DNA of 59,456 nt from Lentisphaeria bacterium (GCA_017456805.1 JAFTIQ010000027.1:1-59456); one strand, 5' to 3'; numbered from the stretch's first letter, positions 34,886 to 44,307 are shown. Notes: generated from the sequence alone by a model not told the origin. Translations and numbers: made by a program.

Positions 34886-36553
34886 TTATTTCTCCGGTTT
34901 GGCGATCGCCTGTGCCGGAAGATCCCGTTTGGTAAAGTCTCCGATGACCCGTTTTGCATCGTAGAAGGTCACAAACAGCATAAAGCCGATGATGATGATA
35001 ACGAATGCATAGGAGATCGGATTGAGGAACTTTTTCGGGATCGGCTTCCGGAAGATGATTTCCAGAAATGCCAGAACAAAATGCCCGCCGTCAAGAACCG
35101 GGAAGGGCATCAGATTCAGCAGTCCCAGACTGAAGGTGATGAGAACAACAATGCCGAGTCCCTGGATCAGAGAACCTTCATAAACAGAACGGTAAAGGAT
35201 CCGTCCGATTCCGAGAGGTCCGCTCATGTGTTTGGGCTTGACAGTGGTCGCCTGTTCTGTCAAACCGAGCGTTCCGCCGATGCTGTAACCGATGGCACGC
35301 ATGGATTTCCAGGTCAGATCCATGGTATTGACAAACTGCTGCCACGGAGTCGGATGGGCTATATAAGCATATTCCACACCGATGGAATAGTATCTGTGAA
35401 ATGCAGCTTTCAGTTCCACCTGAAGAGGTTTGCCATCCCGGAGAACTTCCAGTTTCATGGTGTTGCCGCCGGCAAGCTGCACCAGTTTCGGAAATTCCAT
35501 CGTGGCAAAGGTCTTGCCGTCCAGTTTGCTGATAACGTCATCTTTCTGCAATCCTGCTTTTTCCGCAGGGGAACCGGGAGCGACATTCAGGATGATGAAT
35601 TTATCTGCTGCGGGGGAGTAGGTGACGCCCACCTGCCAGACCCCATCAATTCCATTGATGAAATGAGGTTTCGGAAGAATATTGGAAACCGTGATTTCTT
35701 TTCCGTTCCGTTCGATCAGAAGGGAAATCGGATCTCCTTTGGAATTGTCGATCATGGTTTCAAATTCATCAATGGATGTTGGGCGTTTTCCATTGACTGC
35801 CAGAACTTTATCTCCTTTCAGGACACCCGCCGCAAGAGCAGGGGAATCTTTTCCGGGATATACAATGATCGGCAATTTCGGGAAGAAGAAGGGATAGGCG
35901 ATCTCTTCATCCCGCAAAACCTGTTTGTTCACCGCAGGAACATAGGAGATCTCAAAAAGTTTGCCATCCCGCTTGACTGTCATTCTGACAGGTCCGACGG
36001 TGGTAAGGATTTCTTTGAAAATGCCGTTCCAGCTGGTATTGAATTCTTTTCCGTTGAGTTTGACGATCACGTCACCCTTCCGCAGACCGGCTTTGTATTC
36101 CGGACTGCTCTCCTGGATTGCCGCGACCTCGATTTCTTTCAGGTTCGGAGTATCCTGGGGGATCCCGACGATCCAGATCACTGCTGCCACCAGGAATCCG
36201 AAGATGAAATTGAAGAGGGGGCCTGCGACGACAGTGATCATGCGTGCAAGTGGTTTTGCAGGCGGAATATCGATTTCGTTTCCGTTTTCATCTTTGACTT
36301 GAGCGCCATCTCCATCCACCTGAGGGATTTCCACATAGCCGCCGAATGGGAACCAGCCGATCCGGTATTCCACGCCGTTCCATGTTTTTCCCCAGATCTT
36401 GCGGAATCCGATGGAAAAGGCAGTCACTTTCAAACCGCACCATTTTGCAGCCAGAAAGTGCCCGAGCTCATGCACAAAAATGCAGAGTCCGAAGAAGAAA
36501 ACCATAAAAAGTGCCGATCCGATGATCGAAAGTACATTCAGAAAACTGTCCAT
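34886..36553 (-). CDS. rseP: RseP-type site-2 intramembrane metalloprotease with three PDZ domains
   Basis: Cuts membrane-embedded anti-sigma factors or signal-peptide remnants. The 555-residue protein has the zinc site HELGH at 28-32 and the third ligand motif LDG at 487-489 in NLMPFPVLDGGH, in four core membrane helices. Between them are three PDZ-like modules (about 138-205, 228-300 and 318-385), each with a carboxylate-binding stretch such as SPEYKAGLRKGDVIVKLNG and SPAEKAGLQKDDVISKLDG. E. coli RseP has two PDZ domains and about 450 residues. It lies 7 bases after dxr, a common linkage. Confidence 0.93.
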   Translation of the reverse strand: MDSFLNVLSIIGSALFMVFFFGLCIFVHELGHFLAAKWCGLKVTAFSIGFRKIWGKTWNGVEYRIGWFPFGGYVEIPQVDGDGAQVKDENGNEIDIPPAKPLARMITVVAGPLFNFIFGFLVAAVIWIVGIPQDTPNLKEIEVAAIQESSPEYKAGLRKGDVIVKLNGKEFNTSWNGIFKEILTTVGPVRMTVKRDGKLFEISYVPAVNKQVLRDEEIAYPFFFPKLPIIVYPGKDSPALAAGVLKGDKVLAVNGKRPTSIDEFETMIDNSKGDPISLLIERNGKEITVSNILPKPHFINGIDGVWQVGVTYSPAADKFIILNVAPGSPAEKAGLQKDDVISKLDGKTFATMEFPKLVQLAGGNTMKLEVLRDGKPLQVELKAAFHRYYSIGVEYAYIAHPTPWQQFVNTMDLTWKSMRAIGYSIGGTLGLTEQATTVKPKHMSGPLGIGRILYRSVYEGSLIQGLGIVVLITFSLGLLNLMPFPVLDGGHFVLAFLEIIFRKPIPKKFLNPISYAFVIIIIGFMLFVTFYDAKRVIGDFTKRDLPAQAIAKPEK

Positions 36554-36560
36554 AAATCCA

Positions 36561-37709
36561 TTATCCTTTCCATGTTATTGCAGAAGCAAAAGCGCGCGCG
36601 GCACGATCTGCTTCCATGATCTCTTCCAAAGAGACATCCCGTTTTGTTCCGTTGATCGCCTCCATCGTCTGTTCCACGATCTTCCAAATATCTGTGAATC
36701 CGATCGTTCCAGCTTTGAACCGGAGATAAGCCGCTTCGTTGGCTGCGTTCATCACAGCCCCGGCGACTCCGCCCCGGCGAATCGCTTCCCGTGCAAATTC
36801 CAGCGAGGGGAAACGTTCCGTATCCGGTTCCTCAAAGGTGAGCGTTCCGGCTTTCGCCAGATTCAGCACCGGCAAACCGCCCGGGCACCGCTCCGGCCAG
36901 GAGAATGCATACTGCACAGGAAACCGCATATCCGGCACACTCAGATGAGCAATGACTGCCCCATCCTCGAATTCCACCATGGAATGAACGATGGACTGAG
37001 GGTGGATCAGCACGCCGATCTTCTCTTCCGGAACCCCGAACAGATGATGAGCTTCCACCATTTCCAGAGCCTTGTTCATCAGTGTCGCGGAATCCAGCGT
37101 CACTTTTTCTCCCATGTTCCAGGTCGGATGCTTCATGGCATCTGCCCAGGTGACATGCCGCAGCTGTTCTGCCGGAGTGTTCCGGAAGGGACCGCCGCTG
37201 CAGGTCAGAAGAATCTTTGAACAGAATTTCTCCTGTCCTTCAAGACACTGAAAAACGGCACTGTGTTCGCTGTCAACAGGAATTATTTTCACCTTATTTT
37301 TTTCAGCCTCTTTCATGACCATATCCCCTGCCAGAACCAGAACTTCTTTTGTGGCAAGAGCGATGGTTTTTTTTGCCCGGATCGCCGCAAGGACCGCAGG
37401 GAGCGAAGTGATCCCTACGATTGCACACAGCACCAGATCCACCTCCGGACGGCTGACAAGTTCACAAATGGCATCCATTCCGGCGTATGCTTTGCATCCG
37501 GAAGGGAGTTCCTTCTGCAGCTCTTCCGCCTTCCCGCTGCCTGTTGCCGCAAAAGAACAGCCGAGAACAGAAGCCTGTTCCCCGAGCCGTTTCAGATTGG
37601 TGTTCCCGACCACCCCGAGGACACGGATCTTTTCCCGCATTGCCTGAGCAACACGGAATCCGCTTTCCCCGACAGATCCGGTAGAACCGAGTATGACAAC
37701 ATTTTTCAT
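36561..37709 (-). CDS. dxr: 1-deoxy-D-xylulose 5-phosphate reductoisomerase
   Basis: Second enzyme of the MEP isoprenoid pathway, turning DXP into MEP with NADPH. The 382-residue protein starts with [15 protein letters not shown], has the metal/substrate block [15 protein letters not shown], the flexible active-site loop ([12 protein letters not shown]) and the C-terminal domain with NAANEAA. Overlaps dtd by 4 bases upstream and precedes rseP; ispF is three genes upstream, while ispD is not in this cluster. Confidence 0.97.
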   Translation of the reverse strand: MKNVVILGSTGSVGESGFRVAQAMREKIRVLGVVGNTNLKRLGEQASVLGCSFAATGSGKAEELQKELPSGCKAYAGMDAICELVSRPEVDLVLCAIVGITSLPAVLAAIRAKKTIALATKEVLVLAGDMVMKEAEKNKVKIIPVDSEHSAVFQCLEGQEKFCSKILLTCSGGPFRNTPAEQLRHVTWADAMKHPTWNMGEKVTLDSATLMNKALEMVEAHHLFGVPEEKIGVLIHPQSIVHSMVEFEDGAVIAHLSVPDMRFPVQYAFSWPERCPGGLPVLNLAKAGTLTFEEPDTERFPSLEFAREAIRRGGVAGAVMNAANEAAYLRFKAGTIGFTDIWKIVEQTMEAINGTKRDVSLEEIMEADRAARAFASAITWKG

Positions 37710-38158
37710 GATTTTGCTTTGCTCTCCAGCATAAAGGTTACCGGCCCGTCATTTTCGATCGATACCATCATATCTGCGCCGAATCTGCCGGTATCGACTT
37801 TCCGGACCCCTTCCAGCCGCAGTTTTTCAACGAAAAGATCATAAAGTTTTTCCGCCATGACCGGTTCTGCCGCCGCATCAAATCCCGGACGCCTGCCCTT
37901 CACACAATCTCCGTAAAGAGTAAACTGGGAAACCGCAAGGATCTCCCCTCCGATATCAAGCAATGACAGATTCATTTTTCCGTTTTCATCTTCGAAAATC
38001 CGGAGATTTGTGCACTTTTTGACCAGGTAATCCACATCCTCCGGAGTATCCGTATGCGTAACACCGATCAGCAGGACGAGTCCTTTCCCGATCTTGCCGA
38101 CACATGTTCCGTCGATCGTAACACTTCCGGCTGCGGCCCGCTGCAAAAGAACTCTCAT
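37706..38158 (-). CDS. dtd: D-aminoacyl-tRNA deacylase
   Basis: Removes D-amino acids (and mischarged glycine) from tRNA. The 150-residue length is standard. Both signature motifs are present: [17 protein letters not shown] and, near the C-terminus, the cis-Pro motif DGPVTF. It overlaps dxr by 4 bases and follows folE by 2. Confidence 0.96.
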   Translation of the reverse strand: MRVLLQRAAAGSVTIDGTCVGKIGKGLVLLIGVTHTDTPEDVDYLVKKCTNLRIFEDENGKMNLSLLDIGGEILAVSQFTLYGDCVKGRRPGFDAAAEPVMAEKLYDLFVEKLRLEGVRKVDTGRFGADMMVSIENDGPVTFMLESKAKS

Positions 38159-38160
38159 GG

Positions 38161-38715
38161 TCAGCTCCGCTGTACGTTGATCAAACTGAGAAATTCCATG
38201 CGGGTGGCGGTTTCCTTCCGGAAAGATCCGAGCATGGAAGAGGTGATCATCTGGGAGTTCTGCTTTTCCACGCCCCGCATCCGCATGCAGAGGTGCTGTG
38301 CTTCCACGACGACCCCCACGCCTTCGGGTTCGATGATCTCAAAGATCTGCTGAGCGATCTGCTGAGTCATCCGTTCCTGAATCTGCAGTCTCCGTGCAAA
38401 CACATCCACAAGCCGGGCGAGTTTGGATACGCCGAAAACCCGTCCTTTCGGAATGTAGCCAATGTGGCATTTTCCGAAAAACGGAAGCATGTGATGTTCG
38501 CAAAGACTGTAAAATTCAATATCTTTCACAATGACCATATCGTCGCAATCCTGAGTGAAGATCGCGCCGTTGATCACCTTTTCAATATCCTGCGTATAAC
38601 CGCGGGTCAGAAATTTCAAACTTCTGGCGACCCGTTCCGGAGTTTTGATCAACCCTTCCCGTTCGGGATCTTCCCCGATTTCCAGCAGTGTTTGTTTTAC
38701 AAGATCTTCAAGCAT
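38161..38715 (-). CDS. folE: GTP cyclohydrolase I
   Basis: Makes 7,8-dihydroneopterin triphosphate from GTP, first step to tetrahydrofolate (and queuosine/biopterin precursors). The 184-residue protein has the zinc ligands in [12 protein letters not shown] and [12 protein letters not shown], and [20 protein letters not shown] in the core. It lies 6 bases after ispF and 2 bases before dtd in the same run; no other folate gene is adjacent. Confidence 0.97.
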   Translation of the reverse strand: MLEDLVKQTLLEIGEDPEREGLIKTPERVARSLKFLTRGYTQDIEKVINGAIFTQDCDDMVIVKDIEFYSLCEHHMLPFFGKCHIGYIPKGRVFGVSKLARLVDVFARRLQIQERMTQQIAQQIFEIIEPEGVGVVVEAQHLCMRMRGVEKQNSQMITSSMLGSFRKETATRMEFLSLINVQRS

Positions 38716-38721
38716 GATGGT

Positions 38722-39207
38722 TCAACCTTTCCTTTCCAGAAGGACCTGCGCAAACGTCTGCAATCCTTCTCCTCTGCCGCAAAAACCCATTCCTTCGGTG
38801 GTTTTCCCTTTGATGGAAACGCAATCAGAGCCGATTCCCAGCGCAGATGCGATCCGTTCCCGCATTGCATCCGTATGGGGAGAAATTTTCGGTTTTTGAG
38901 CAACAATCGTTATATCTATGCTGGAGATTTCCCATTCACGGAATGGTTCCAGCGAGTAAGCTTTTTTCAAGAGTTCCACACTGTCCGCATCGCGGTAGGC
39001 TTCCTCTGTATCCGGAAACATTTTTCCGATATCGCCCAGCGCGAGAGCCCCGAGAAGGGCATCTGTCAGAGCGTGAAGCGGTGCATCTGCATCGCTGTGT
39101 CCTGCAAGACCATATTCACAGGGAATTTGGATCCCGCAAAGCATCATGCGGCGTCCCCGCTCAAATCTGTGTGCATCATAGCCGAAGCCGCTTCTGAATT
39201 TTGCCAT
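38722..39207 (-). CDS. ispF: 2-C-methyl-D-erythritol 2,4-cyclodiphosphate synthase
   Basis: Fifth step of the MEP pathway, releasing CMP. The 161-residue protein carries the metal-binding GYDAHRF near the start, HSDADAPLHALTDALLGA, DIGKMFPDT and the C-terminal TTEGMGFCGRGEGL. The frame continues 16 codons upstream into the preceding gene's end, but the ATG at 39207 gives the family N-terminus. It forms with dxr a two-gene part of one pathway in this operon. Confidence 0.96.
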   Translation of the reverse strand: MAKFRSGFGYDAHRFERGRRMMLCGIQIPCEYGLAGHSDADAPLHALTDALLGALALGDIGKMFPDTEEAYRDADSVELLKKAYSLEPFREWEISSIDITIVAQKPKISPHTDAMRERIASALGIGSDCVSIKGKTTEGMGFCGRGEGLQTFAQVLLERKG

Positions 39208-39208
39208 G

Positions 39209-39520
39209 TTACAACCCGCAGTTAAGTAAGTAATACCAAATAAATCCCGAGACAATTCCCATTCCCAGCGTGATCAAAGTCCTGAGCCTGCTGCCAAGCG
39301 TAAAACCGGCAATCCAGAGGATCCCGCCGCTGACAGCTCCGATCGCGGAAAGAAGAAGAGAACTGCACATCATGAAATATACCCCGGAAAGAATATAATG
39401 TCCTGCCGCAGTATCCGGTAATTCTCCGGATTCTGTCACATAGACAGCCGCTGCACCCAGAAGCGAGTACACAACGATTCCGCCTTGCAGAAAGATTAAA
39501 AATGTCATCAGCGATTTCAA
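39209..39520 (-). CDS. Small membrane protein of unknown function
   Basis: A 103-residue protein with three or four hydrophobic segments (residues 5-28, 42-63, 66-76 and 84-98), no conserved motif recognised. It ends one base before ispF starts and follows comM after 92 bases. It could be the first gene of the ispF-folE-dtd-dxr-rseP run. Real coding is supported by position and a consistent reading frame only. Confidence 0.55.
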   Translation of the reverse strand: MKSLMTFLIFLQGGIVVYSLLGAAAVYVTESGELPDTAAGHYILSGVYFMMCSSLLLSAIGAVSGGILWIAGFTLGSRLRTLITLGMGIVSGFIWYYLLNCGL

Positions 39521-39612
39521 TTTTTGATTCTCCGGAGTTTTTACCCGATAATATACTTCCTTTTCCTCCTACTTTCCAGAAGATTTCGGAAGAAATCTCA
39601 AATTTCCTTGAT

Positions 39613-41136
39613 TTACATCCGTCTGTCAAGAGAACGGTAGCCCACCGCCTCATAGATGTGTTCCATATTGATTTCAGCAACACCATCCAGATCCGCAATG
39701 GTCCGCGCCACCCGCAGGATCCTGTCATACGCCCGGGCACTCAATGCAAGTTCATTGATCATGTGCCGCAGACGGTTTTTATCCGCCATGTTGATCTGAC
39801 AGAATTCCCGGAGCTCTTTCGGTCCAAGCTGGGAATTGATGATCCCCCGCTCATTTTGGATCATTCTTGCCCGGAAAACCCGTTCCCGGATCGCTGAACT
39901 GGGCTCGCTCACAGGGGCATTCAAAAGCTCATGATCCGTCAGAGAAGCAACTTCCACATGAAGATCGATCCGGTCAAGAAGCGGTCCGGAAATCTTCGCA
40001 CGGTAATCCTGGATCCGCTTTGCTCCGCACCGGCAGTTTCTCCGCGGATCTCCGAAATGTCCGCAGGGACACGGATTCATTGCCGCCAGAAAGAGAAAAC
40101 GGCAGGGAAAATCAAAACTTCCCGCCGCACGGCTGATCGTTATGACCCCCGTTTCCATCGGCTGACGGAGCGTTTCCAGAACACTCCGTTTGAATTCAGG
40201 AAGTTCATCCAGAAACAATACTCCATTGTGGGCAAGACTGATCTCCCCGGGCTTCGGATCGGTCCCTCCGCCCAGCAATCCGGCATCGCTTACCGTATGA
40301 TGCGGTGACCGGAACGGACGGGTTTTCAGTAAGGGCGATTCCGGACTCAGCAGCCCGGAAACACTGTAAATCCGGCTGGTTTCCAGAGATTCCTTTTCCG
40401 TCATGGGCGGCAAAATCCCCGGCAATCTGCTGGCAAGCATGGATTTCCCCGTTCCCGGAGGCCCGATGAACAGCACATTATGCCCGCCCGCTGCAGCAAT
40501 CTCCAGCGCACGTTTCGCCATATATTGACCTTTGACATCAGCAAAATCCGGATAGATTGACCAATCCGGCTCCTGGAACAAATCCTTTTCCGGCGGCGCA
40601 AGCGGCAGCAGCGTTCCGGCAATCGCATCGGCAGCCTCCCGCAAATTGGAAACCGGATATACACGCATCTGTTTCGCGGCAATCACAGCTTCCTGCACGT
40701 TTTTCGCAGGAACAATCAGATTTCTGATCCCGGGAGCAAGATTCCGGGCAAGCATCGCCATGGGAAGACACCCCTTTACCGGGCGGACTGAACCATCCAG
40801 CGCAAGCTCGCCAATGATCAGTGAATGTTCCAGTTCTTCCCTGTTCACCAGCCCCATAGCAGATAAAAATGCCAGGGCTATCGGCAAATCAAATGCCGCA
40901 CCCTCTTTCCGGATGTCCGCCGGCGCAAGATTCACCAGCGTATAACCGGTCGGATGACCGTATCCGCTGGATTGAAGCGCAGAACTGACCCGGTTCCGGC
41001 TCTCCCGGACTGCAGCATCGGGAAGCCCCACAATCACAACGTTGGACTCCTCCCCCTGTCCCGTTGCATTGACTTCCACCTCAATGCACCGGGCTTCCAC
41101 TCCGCTCAGTGTCGCTGAAAAGGTCTTCGTAAGCAT
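39613..41136 (-). CDS. comM: ComM/YifB-family Mg-chelatase-like AAA+ ATPase
   Basis: A 507-residue protein with an N-terminal Lon-protease-like domain (VVIVGLPDAAVRESRNRV), Walker A GPPGTGKSML, Walker B VLFLDELPEF and the C-terminal magnesium-chelatase subunit domain (SARAYDRILRVARTIADLDG). ComM is a helicase that promotes branch migration during natural transformation and is widely conserved. CPCGHFGDPRRNCRC-type cysteine cluster near 350 is characteristic. Its start overlaps the uxuA stop by one base (TGATG). Confidence 0.95.
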   Translation of the reverse strand: MLTKTFSATLSGVEARCIEVEVNATGQGEESNVVIVGLPDAAVRESRNRVSSALQSSGYGHPTGYTLVNLAPADIRKEGAAFDLPIALAFLSAMGLVNREELEHSLIIGELALDGSVRPVKGCLPMAMLARNLAPGIRNLIVPAKNVQEAVIAAKQMRVYPVSNLREAADAIAGTLLPLAPPEKDLFQEPDWSIYPDFADVKGQYMAKRALEIAAAGGHNVLFIGPPGTGKSMLASRLPGILPPMTEKESLETSRIYSVSGLLSPESPLLKTRPFRSPHHTVSDAGLLGGGTDPKPGEISLAHNGVLFLDELPEFKRSVLETLRQPMETGVITISRAAGSFDFPCRFLFLAAMNPCPCGHFGDPRRNCRCGAKRIQDYRAKISGPLLDRIDLHVEVASLTDHELLNAPVSEPSSAIRERVFRARMIQNERGIINSQLGPKELREFCQINMADKNRLRHMINELALSARAYDRILRVARTIADLDGVAEINMEHIYEAVGYRSLDRRM

Positions 41137-42344
41137 CAGAGTTCTTTCAGAATTTCCGGATGATATGCTTTCAGTACGCCAAATTCAAGACCGCGCAATT
41201 CCGCAAGCCCTTTCATCCGCCCGATTGCCGTATAACCGGGATTCGCAACCGCAGGCTTTTCCAGATCATCCATCATCACATGTCCATGGTCCGGACGCAT
41301 GGGAATCTGCCAGTCAGCTCTGCCTTCCGCTTTCCGGCGGATCTGTTCTTCACAAACAGCTTTCATCAGTTCAAACATATCAACACAGCCTTCCAGATGG
41401 TTCGCCTCAAAAAAGTTTCCTTCATCATCATGCTGAGTACTTCTCATGTGCAGAAAACCAACTCTCGGAGCACAGGCTTTGAACATTTCAACAATGTTGT
41501 TGTCACGTCTGCCGCTGAAACTTCCGGAACAGAAACAGATCCCGTTCGCCGGACTGTCCTGCATCGCCAGAAGATTGTGAATATCTTCAAGATTGCTGAA
41601 AATACGGGGCAGCCCGAGAATCGAACGCGGCGGGTCATCCGGATGGATCACCATGATACAGCCCGCTTCTTCCGCAACAGGAACAACTTCAGAAAGGAAA
41701 TAACGCAAATTCGCTTCCAGATCTGCTCTTGTCATCGTCTTGTAACGGGCAAGCATACTGCGGACATCTTCCAGAGTCACACCCTTGAATCCGGGGAAGT
41801 TGTCAATGATCCCACGGGTGAGCGCATCCCGTTCCGCTTCCGTCATGCTGTCGTAATAAGCCTTTGCTTTCGCAACGGTTTCGGGCGTGTAATCAGCTTC
41901 CGCCCCTTCGCGCTGAAGAATGAAGATCTCAAACGCCGCAAACTGTTTCTGATTATAAAACAGCGCTTCAGAGCCATCTGGAAGCTTGTAATGAAGATCT
42001 GTACGGACCCAGTCAAGAACAGGCATAAAGTTATAGGTGATCACTTTGACCCCGCATTTTCCCAGATTGCGGAGACTTTCCTTGTAATTTTCAATATATT
42101 CAAGATATTTTCCGGAACGGACCTTGATATCTTCGTGAACAGGCAGACTTTCCACCACGTTCCAGATCAGCCCGGCATCTTCGATCACCTTCTTATAAGA
42201 AAGGATCTCTTCTTCCGTCCAAACTTCACCGTAAGGAATATGATGAAGGGAACTGACGACTCCTGTTGCACCGGTCTGGCGGATATAAGAAAGAGGGACC
42301 TGGTCATTCGGTCCATACCAGCGGAAAGATTCTTGCATCAGCAT
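41136..42344 (-). CDS. uxuA: Mannonate dehydratase
   Basis: Dehydrates D-mannonate to 2-keto-3-deoxy-gluconate in glucuronate catabolism. The 402-residue TIM-barrel protein has the family blocks FRWYGPNDQVPL at the N-terminus, VIHPDDPP, GICFCSGSFSGR, FLHMRS and PDHGHVMMDD, which hold the metal-binding His and Cys residues. The frame opens 23 codons upstream; the ATG at 42344, after TTGGAGAA, gives the usual N-terminus. No uxuB, uxaC or kdgK is adjacent; instead it is translationally coupled to comM. Confidence 0.95.
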   Translation of the reverse strand: MLMQESFRWYGPNDQVPLSYIRQTGATGVVSSLHHIPYGEVWTEEEILSYKKVIEDAGLIWNVVESLPVHEDIKVRSGKYLEYIENYKESLRNLGKCGVKVITYNFMPVLDWVRTDLHYKLPDGSEALFYNQKQFAAFEIFILQREGAEADYTPETVAKAKAYYDSMTEAERDALTRGIIDNFPGFKGVTLEDVRSMLARYKTMTRADLEANLRYFLSEVVPVAEEAGCIMVIHPDDPPRSILGLPRIFSNLEDIHNLLAMQDSPANGICFCSGSFSGRRDNNIVEMFKACAPRVGFLHMRSTQHDDEGNFFEANHLEGCVDMFELMKAVCEEQIRRKAEGRADWQIPMRPDHGHVMMDDLEKPAVANPGYTAIGRMKGLAELRGLEFGVLKAYHPEILKEL

Positions 42345-42510
42345 TTGACATTTCTCCAAATTGTGATATATTATGTTAAAATTGCCTGGAACAGCCGGAA
42401 AGGACCGATCCAAGAGTTAGGTTTATAAAGAAATCTAATGGTTATTTGCCGAAAATCAAGCGATTTTGAGATTTTTTTTGAAAAAAATGCAAAAAAAACT
42501 GTTTTTTGAT

Positions 42511-42538
42511 TTGACATATTCAAAAAGTGGATTATATT
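42511..42538 (+). promoter_or_regulatory. Strong promoter of the tRNA-Thr/tuf unit
   Basis: Consensus TTGACA at 42511-42516 and TATATT at 42533-42538 with a 16-base spacer, in an A/T-rich setting. A short leader hairpin TCGCAT/ATGCGA follows just before the tRNA. Confidence 0.75.
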
Positions 42539-42591
42539 AATGCCCTATCCCGCACTCTTTGTGCTCGCATGAAGTGATGCGATAAGGAAAT

Positions 42592-42667
<76 letters not shown>

Positions 42668-42776
42668 GTTTTTCTCCCATCGGAGACTGGCTGCAAAAAT
42701 AAAAGAAAACAATAACGAGCGTTAGTAAATAAACGTAAACAAAAGGGCCATAGAGTCACCGAATAAGGAGGAAGAG

Positions 42777-43985
42777 ATGGCAAAAGAGAAATTTAACAGA
42801 GAAAAACCCCACGTCAACGTTGGTACAATCGGTCACGTCGACCACGGTAAGACCACTTTGACCGCGGCAATCACCCATGTCCAGAACCTCAAAGGTCTTG
42901 CGGATTACATCCCCTACGACCAGGTCGCTAAAGCTTCTGAATCCCAGGGCCGCCGTGACGCAACCAAGATTCTGACAATCGCAACATCCCACGTCGAATA
43001 CCAGACAGCAACCCGTCACTATGCTCACGTTGACTGCCCCGGACACGCTGACTATGTTAAAAACATGATCACCGGTGCTGCTCAGATGGACGGCGCTATC
43101 CTCGTCGTCAGCGCAGTTGATGGTCCCATGCCCCAGACCCGTGAACACATCCTCCTCGCAAAACAGGTCGGTGTTCCCCGTATCGTCGTTTTCTTGAACA
43201 AAGTCGACCTCGTCGATGATCCGGAACTCCTCGAACTCGTCGAAATGGAAATCCGCGAACTCCTCGGCAAATATGACTTCGATGCTGACAACACCCCCAT
43301 CGTCAGAGGTGCTGCATATCCTGCTCTTCAGGCAACCGATCCCAACACTCCGGAATGCGATTGCATCCAGAACCTCATGGACGCTATCGACAGCTGGGTT
43401 CCCGAACCGCAGCGTGAAACCGATAAACCCTTCCTGATGCCGATCGAAGACGTCTTCTCCATCGAAGGTCGTGGTACAGTTGTTACCGGTCGTGTCGAAC
43501 GCGGTGAAGTCAAAGTCGGTGACGCAGTCGAAATCGTCGGTATGAAAGAAACCGGCAAAACCACCATCACCGGTGTCGAAATGTTCCGTAAAGAACTCGA
43601 CAAAGGTCAGGCTGGTGACAACATCGGATGTCTCCTCCGTGGTACCAAGAAGGAAGAAGTCGAACGCGGACAGGTTCTCGCTAAGCCCGGTTCCATCACT
43701 CCTCATACCACATTCACCGCTGAAATCTACGTCCTCTCCAAAGAAGAAGGCGGACGTCACAGCCCGTTCTTCTCCAACTATCGTCCTCAGTTCTACTTCA
43801 GAACCACAGACGTTACTGGTATCATCAAACTGCAGGAAGGCGTTGAAATGGTCATGCCTGGCGATAAAGTCACCATCAATGTCGAATTGATCGCTCCTAT
43901 CGCTATGGAAAAGACCCAGCGTTTCGCTATCCGCGAAGGCGGTCGTACAGTTGCTTCCGGTCGTGTCACCGAAATCGTGAAGTAA
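42777..43985 (+). CDS. tuf: Elongation factor Tu with divergent switch I
   Basis: Delivers aminoacyl-tRNA to the ribosome as a GTP complex. The 402-residue protein has the P-loop GHVDHGKT (19-26), DCPGH (86-90), NKVD, and domains II/III intact ([40 protein letters not shown]). The switch I effector loop is unusual: residues 51-70 read [20 protein letters not shown] where bacteria generally have ...EEKARGITINT. The Mg2+-binding threonine is kept (Thr67), but Arg-Gly of the RGITI motif is replaced by Lys-Ile and about five residues are inserted. A second small insertion follows [12 protein letters not shown]. The Shine-Dalgarno AAGGAGGAAG is strong. Confidence 0.98.
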   Translation: MAKEKFNREKPHVNVGTIGHVDHGKTTLTAAITHVQNLKGLADYIPYDQVAKASESQGRRDATKILTIATSHVEYQTATRHYAHVDCPGHADYVKNMITGAAQMDGAILVVSAVDGPMPQTREHILLAKQVGVPRIVVFLNKVDLVDDPELLELVEMEIRELLGKYDFDADNTPIVRGAAYPALQATDPNTPECDCIQNLMDAIDSWVPEPQRETDKPFLMPIEDVFSIEGRGTVVTGRVERGEVKVGDAVEIVGMKETGKTTITGVEMFRKELDKGQAGDNIGCLLRGTKKEEVERGQVLAKPGSITPHTTFTAEIYVLSKEEGGRHSPFFSNYRPQFYFRTTDVTGIIKLQEGVEMVMPGDKVTINVELIAPIAMEKTQRFAIREGGRTVASGRVTEIVK

Positions 43986-43994
43986 TTGAAACTT

Positions 43995-44036
43995 CCGGGG
44001 ATTTGCGGCGGTCATTAAAAACTGCCGCATTCCCGG
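43995..44036 (+). promoter_or_regulatory. Strong hairpin between tuf and rpmG
   Basis: Outer CCGGG/CCCGG and inner TGCGGC/GCCGCA pairs fold the whole tuf-rpmG gap. No T-run follows, so an mRNA-processing site, stabiliser or partial attenuator is more likely than a terminator. Confidence 0.6.
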
Positions 44037-44057
44037 TTGTAACTGGAATTTGAAATT

Positions 44058-44207
44058 ATGCGTGAGATCATTACACTTGAATGTACTGAGTGCAAGCGTC
44101 GCAACTACACAACGACCAAGGAAAAAAGAAATACTCCCGGTCGTCTTGAAAAAGTGAAATTCTGTAAGTTCGATCGCAAACGCACAGTTCACAAGGAAAC
44201 CAAGTAA
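44058..44207 (+). CDS. rpmG: 50S ribosomal protein L33
   Basis: A 49-residue L33: [20 protein letters not shown] at the N-terminus, then [19 protein letters not shown] and VHKETK. Cys9 and Cys12 form the first half of a zinc site; only one cysteine (Cys36) is in the second half, so zinc binding is probably weakened or lost, as in three-cysteine L33 paralogues. It has only a weak ribosome-binding site. Order tuf-rpmG-tRNA-Trp-secE-nusG is classical. Confidence 0.95.
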   Translation: MREIITLECTECKRRNYTTTKEKRNTPGRLEKVKFCKFDRKRTVHKETK

Positions 44208-44226
44208 ACCTTCAGGTTTCCTTTTT
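44193..44226 (+). terminator. Weak terminator/attenuator overlapping the rpmG stop
   Basis: AAGGAAACC (inside the last rpmG codons) pairs with GGTTTCCTT over 9 bases, followed by only three T residues and CCC. The 5' arm is coding sequence, so translation of the rpmG end should compete with the hairpin and partial readthrough to tRNA-Trp and secE is expected. Confidence 0.55.
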
Positions 44227-44231
44227 CCCGC

Positions 44232-44307
44232 AGGGGTTTAGCTCAGTTGGTAGAGCAGCGGTCTCCAAAACCGCAGGTCGTGAGTTCGAGCCTCTCAGCC
44301 CCTGCCA
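44232..44307 (+). tRNA. tRNA-Trp (anticodon CCA)
   Basis: Cloverleaf: acceptor AGGGGTT with AGCCCCT (one G-T pair), D arm GCTCAGTTGGTAGAGC, anticodon loop CTCCAAA, T loop GTTCGAG. Discriminator G as usual for tRNA-Trp, CCA encoded at 44305-44307. It lies between rpmG and secE, the usual place. Confidence 0.97.

Noticed and set aside
34724..36619. 631-codon plus-strand open frame opposite rseP
   Set aside because: Antisense to a clear site-2 protease with intact motifs; no recognisable domain.
42927..42986. Frameshift or assembly error as the cause of the EF-Tu switch I change
   Set aside because: The codons stay in one frame with conserved sequence on both sides, and no one- or two-base shift of this stretch restores the RGITI sequence.
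44058..44207. Three-cysteine L33 as a novel zinc-loss event
   Set aside because: L33 paralogues with a CxxC and a single third cysteine are already known, so this is noted but not reported as new.
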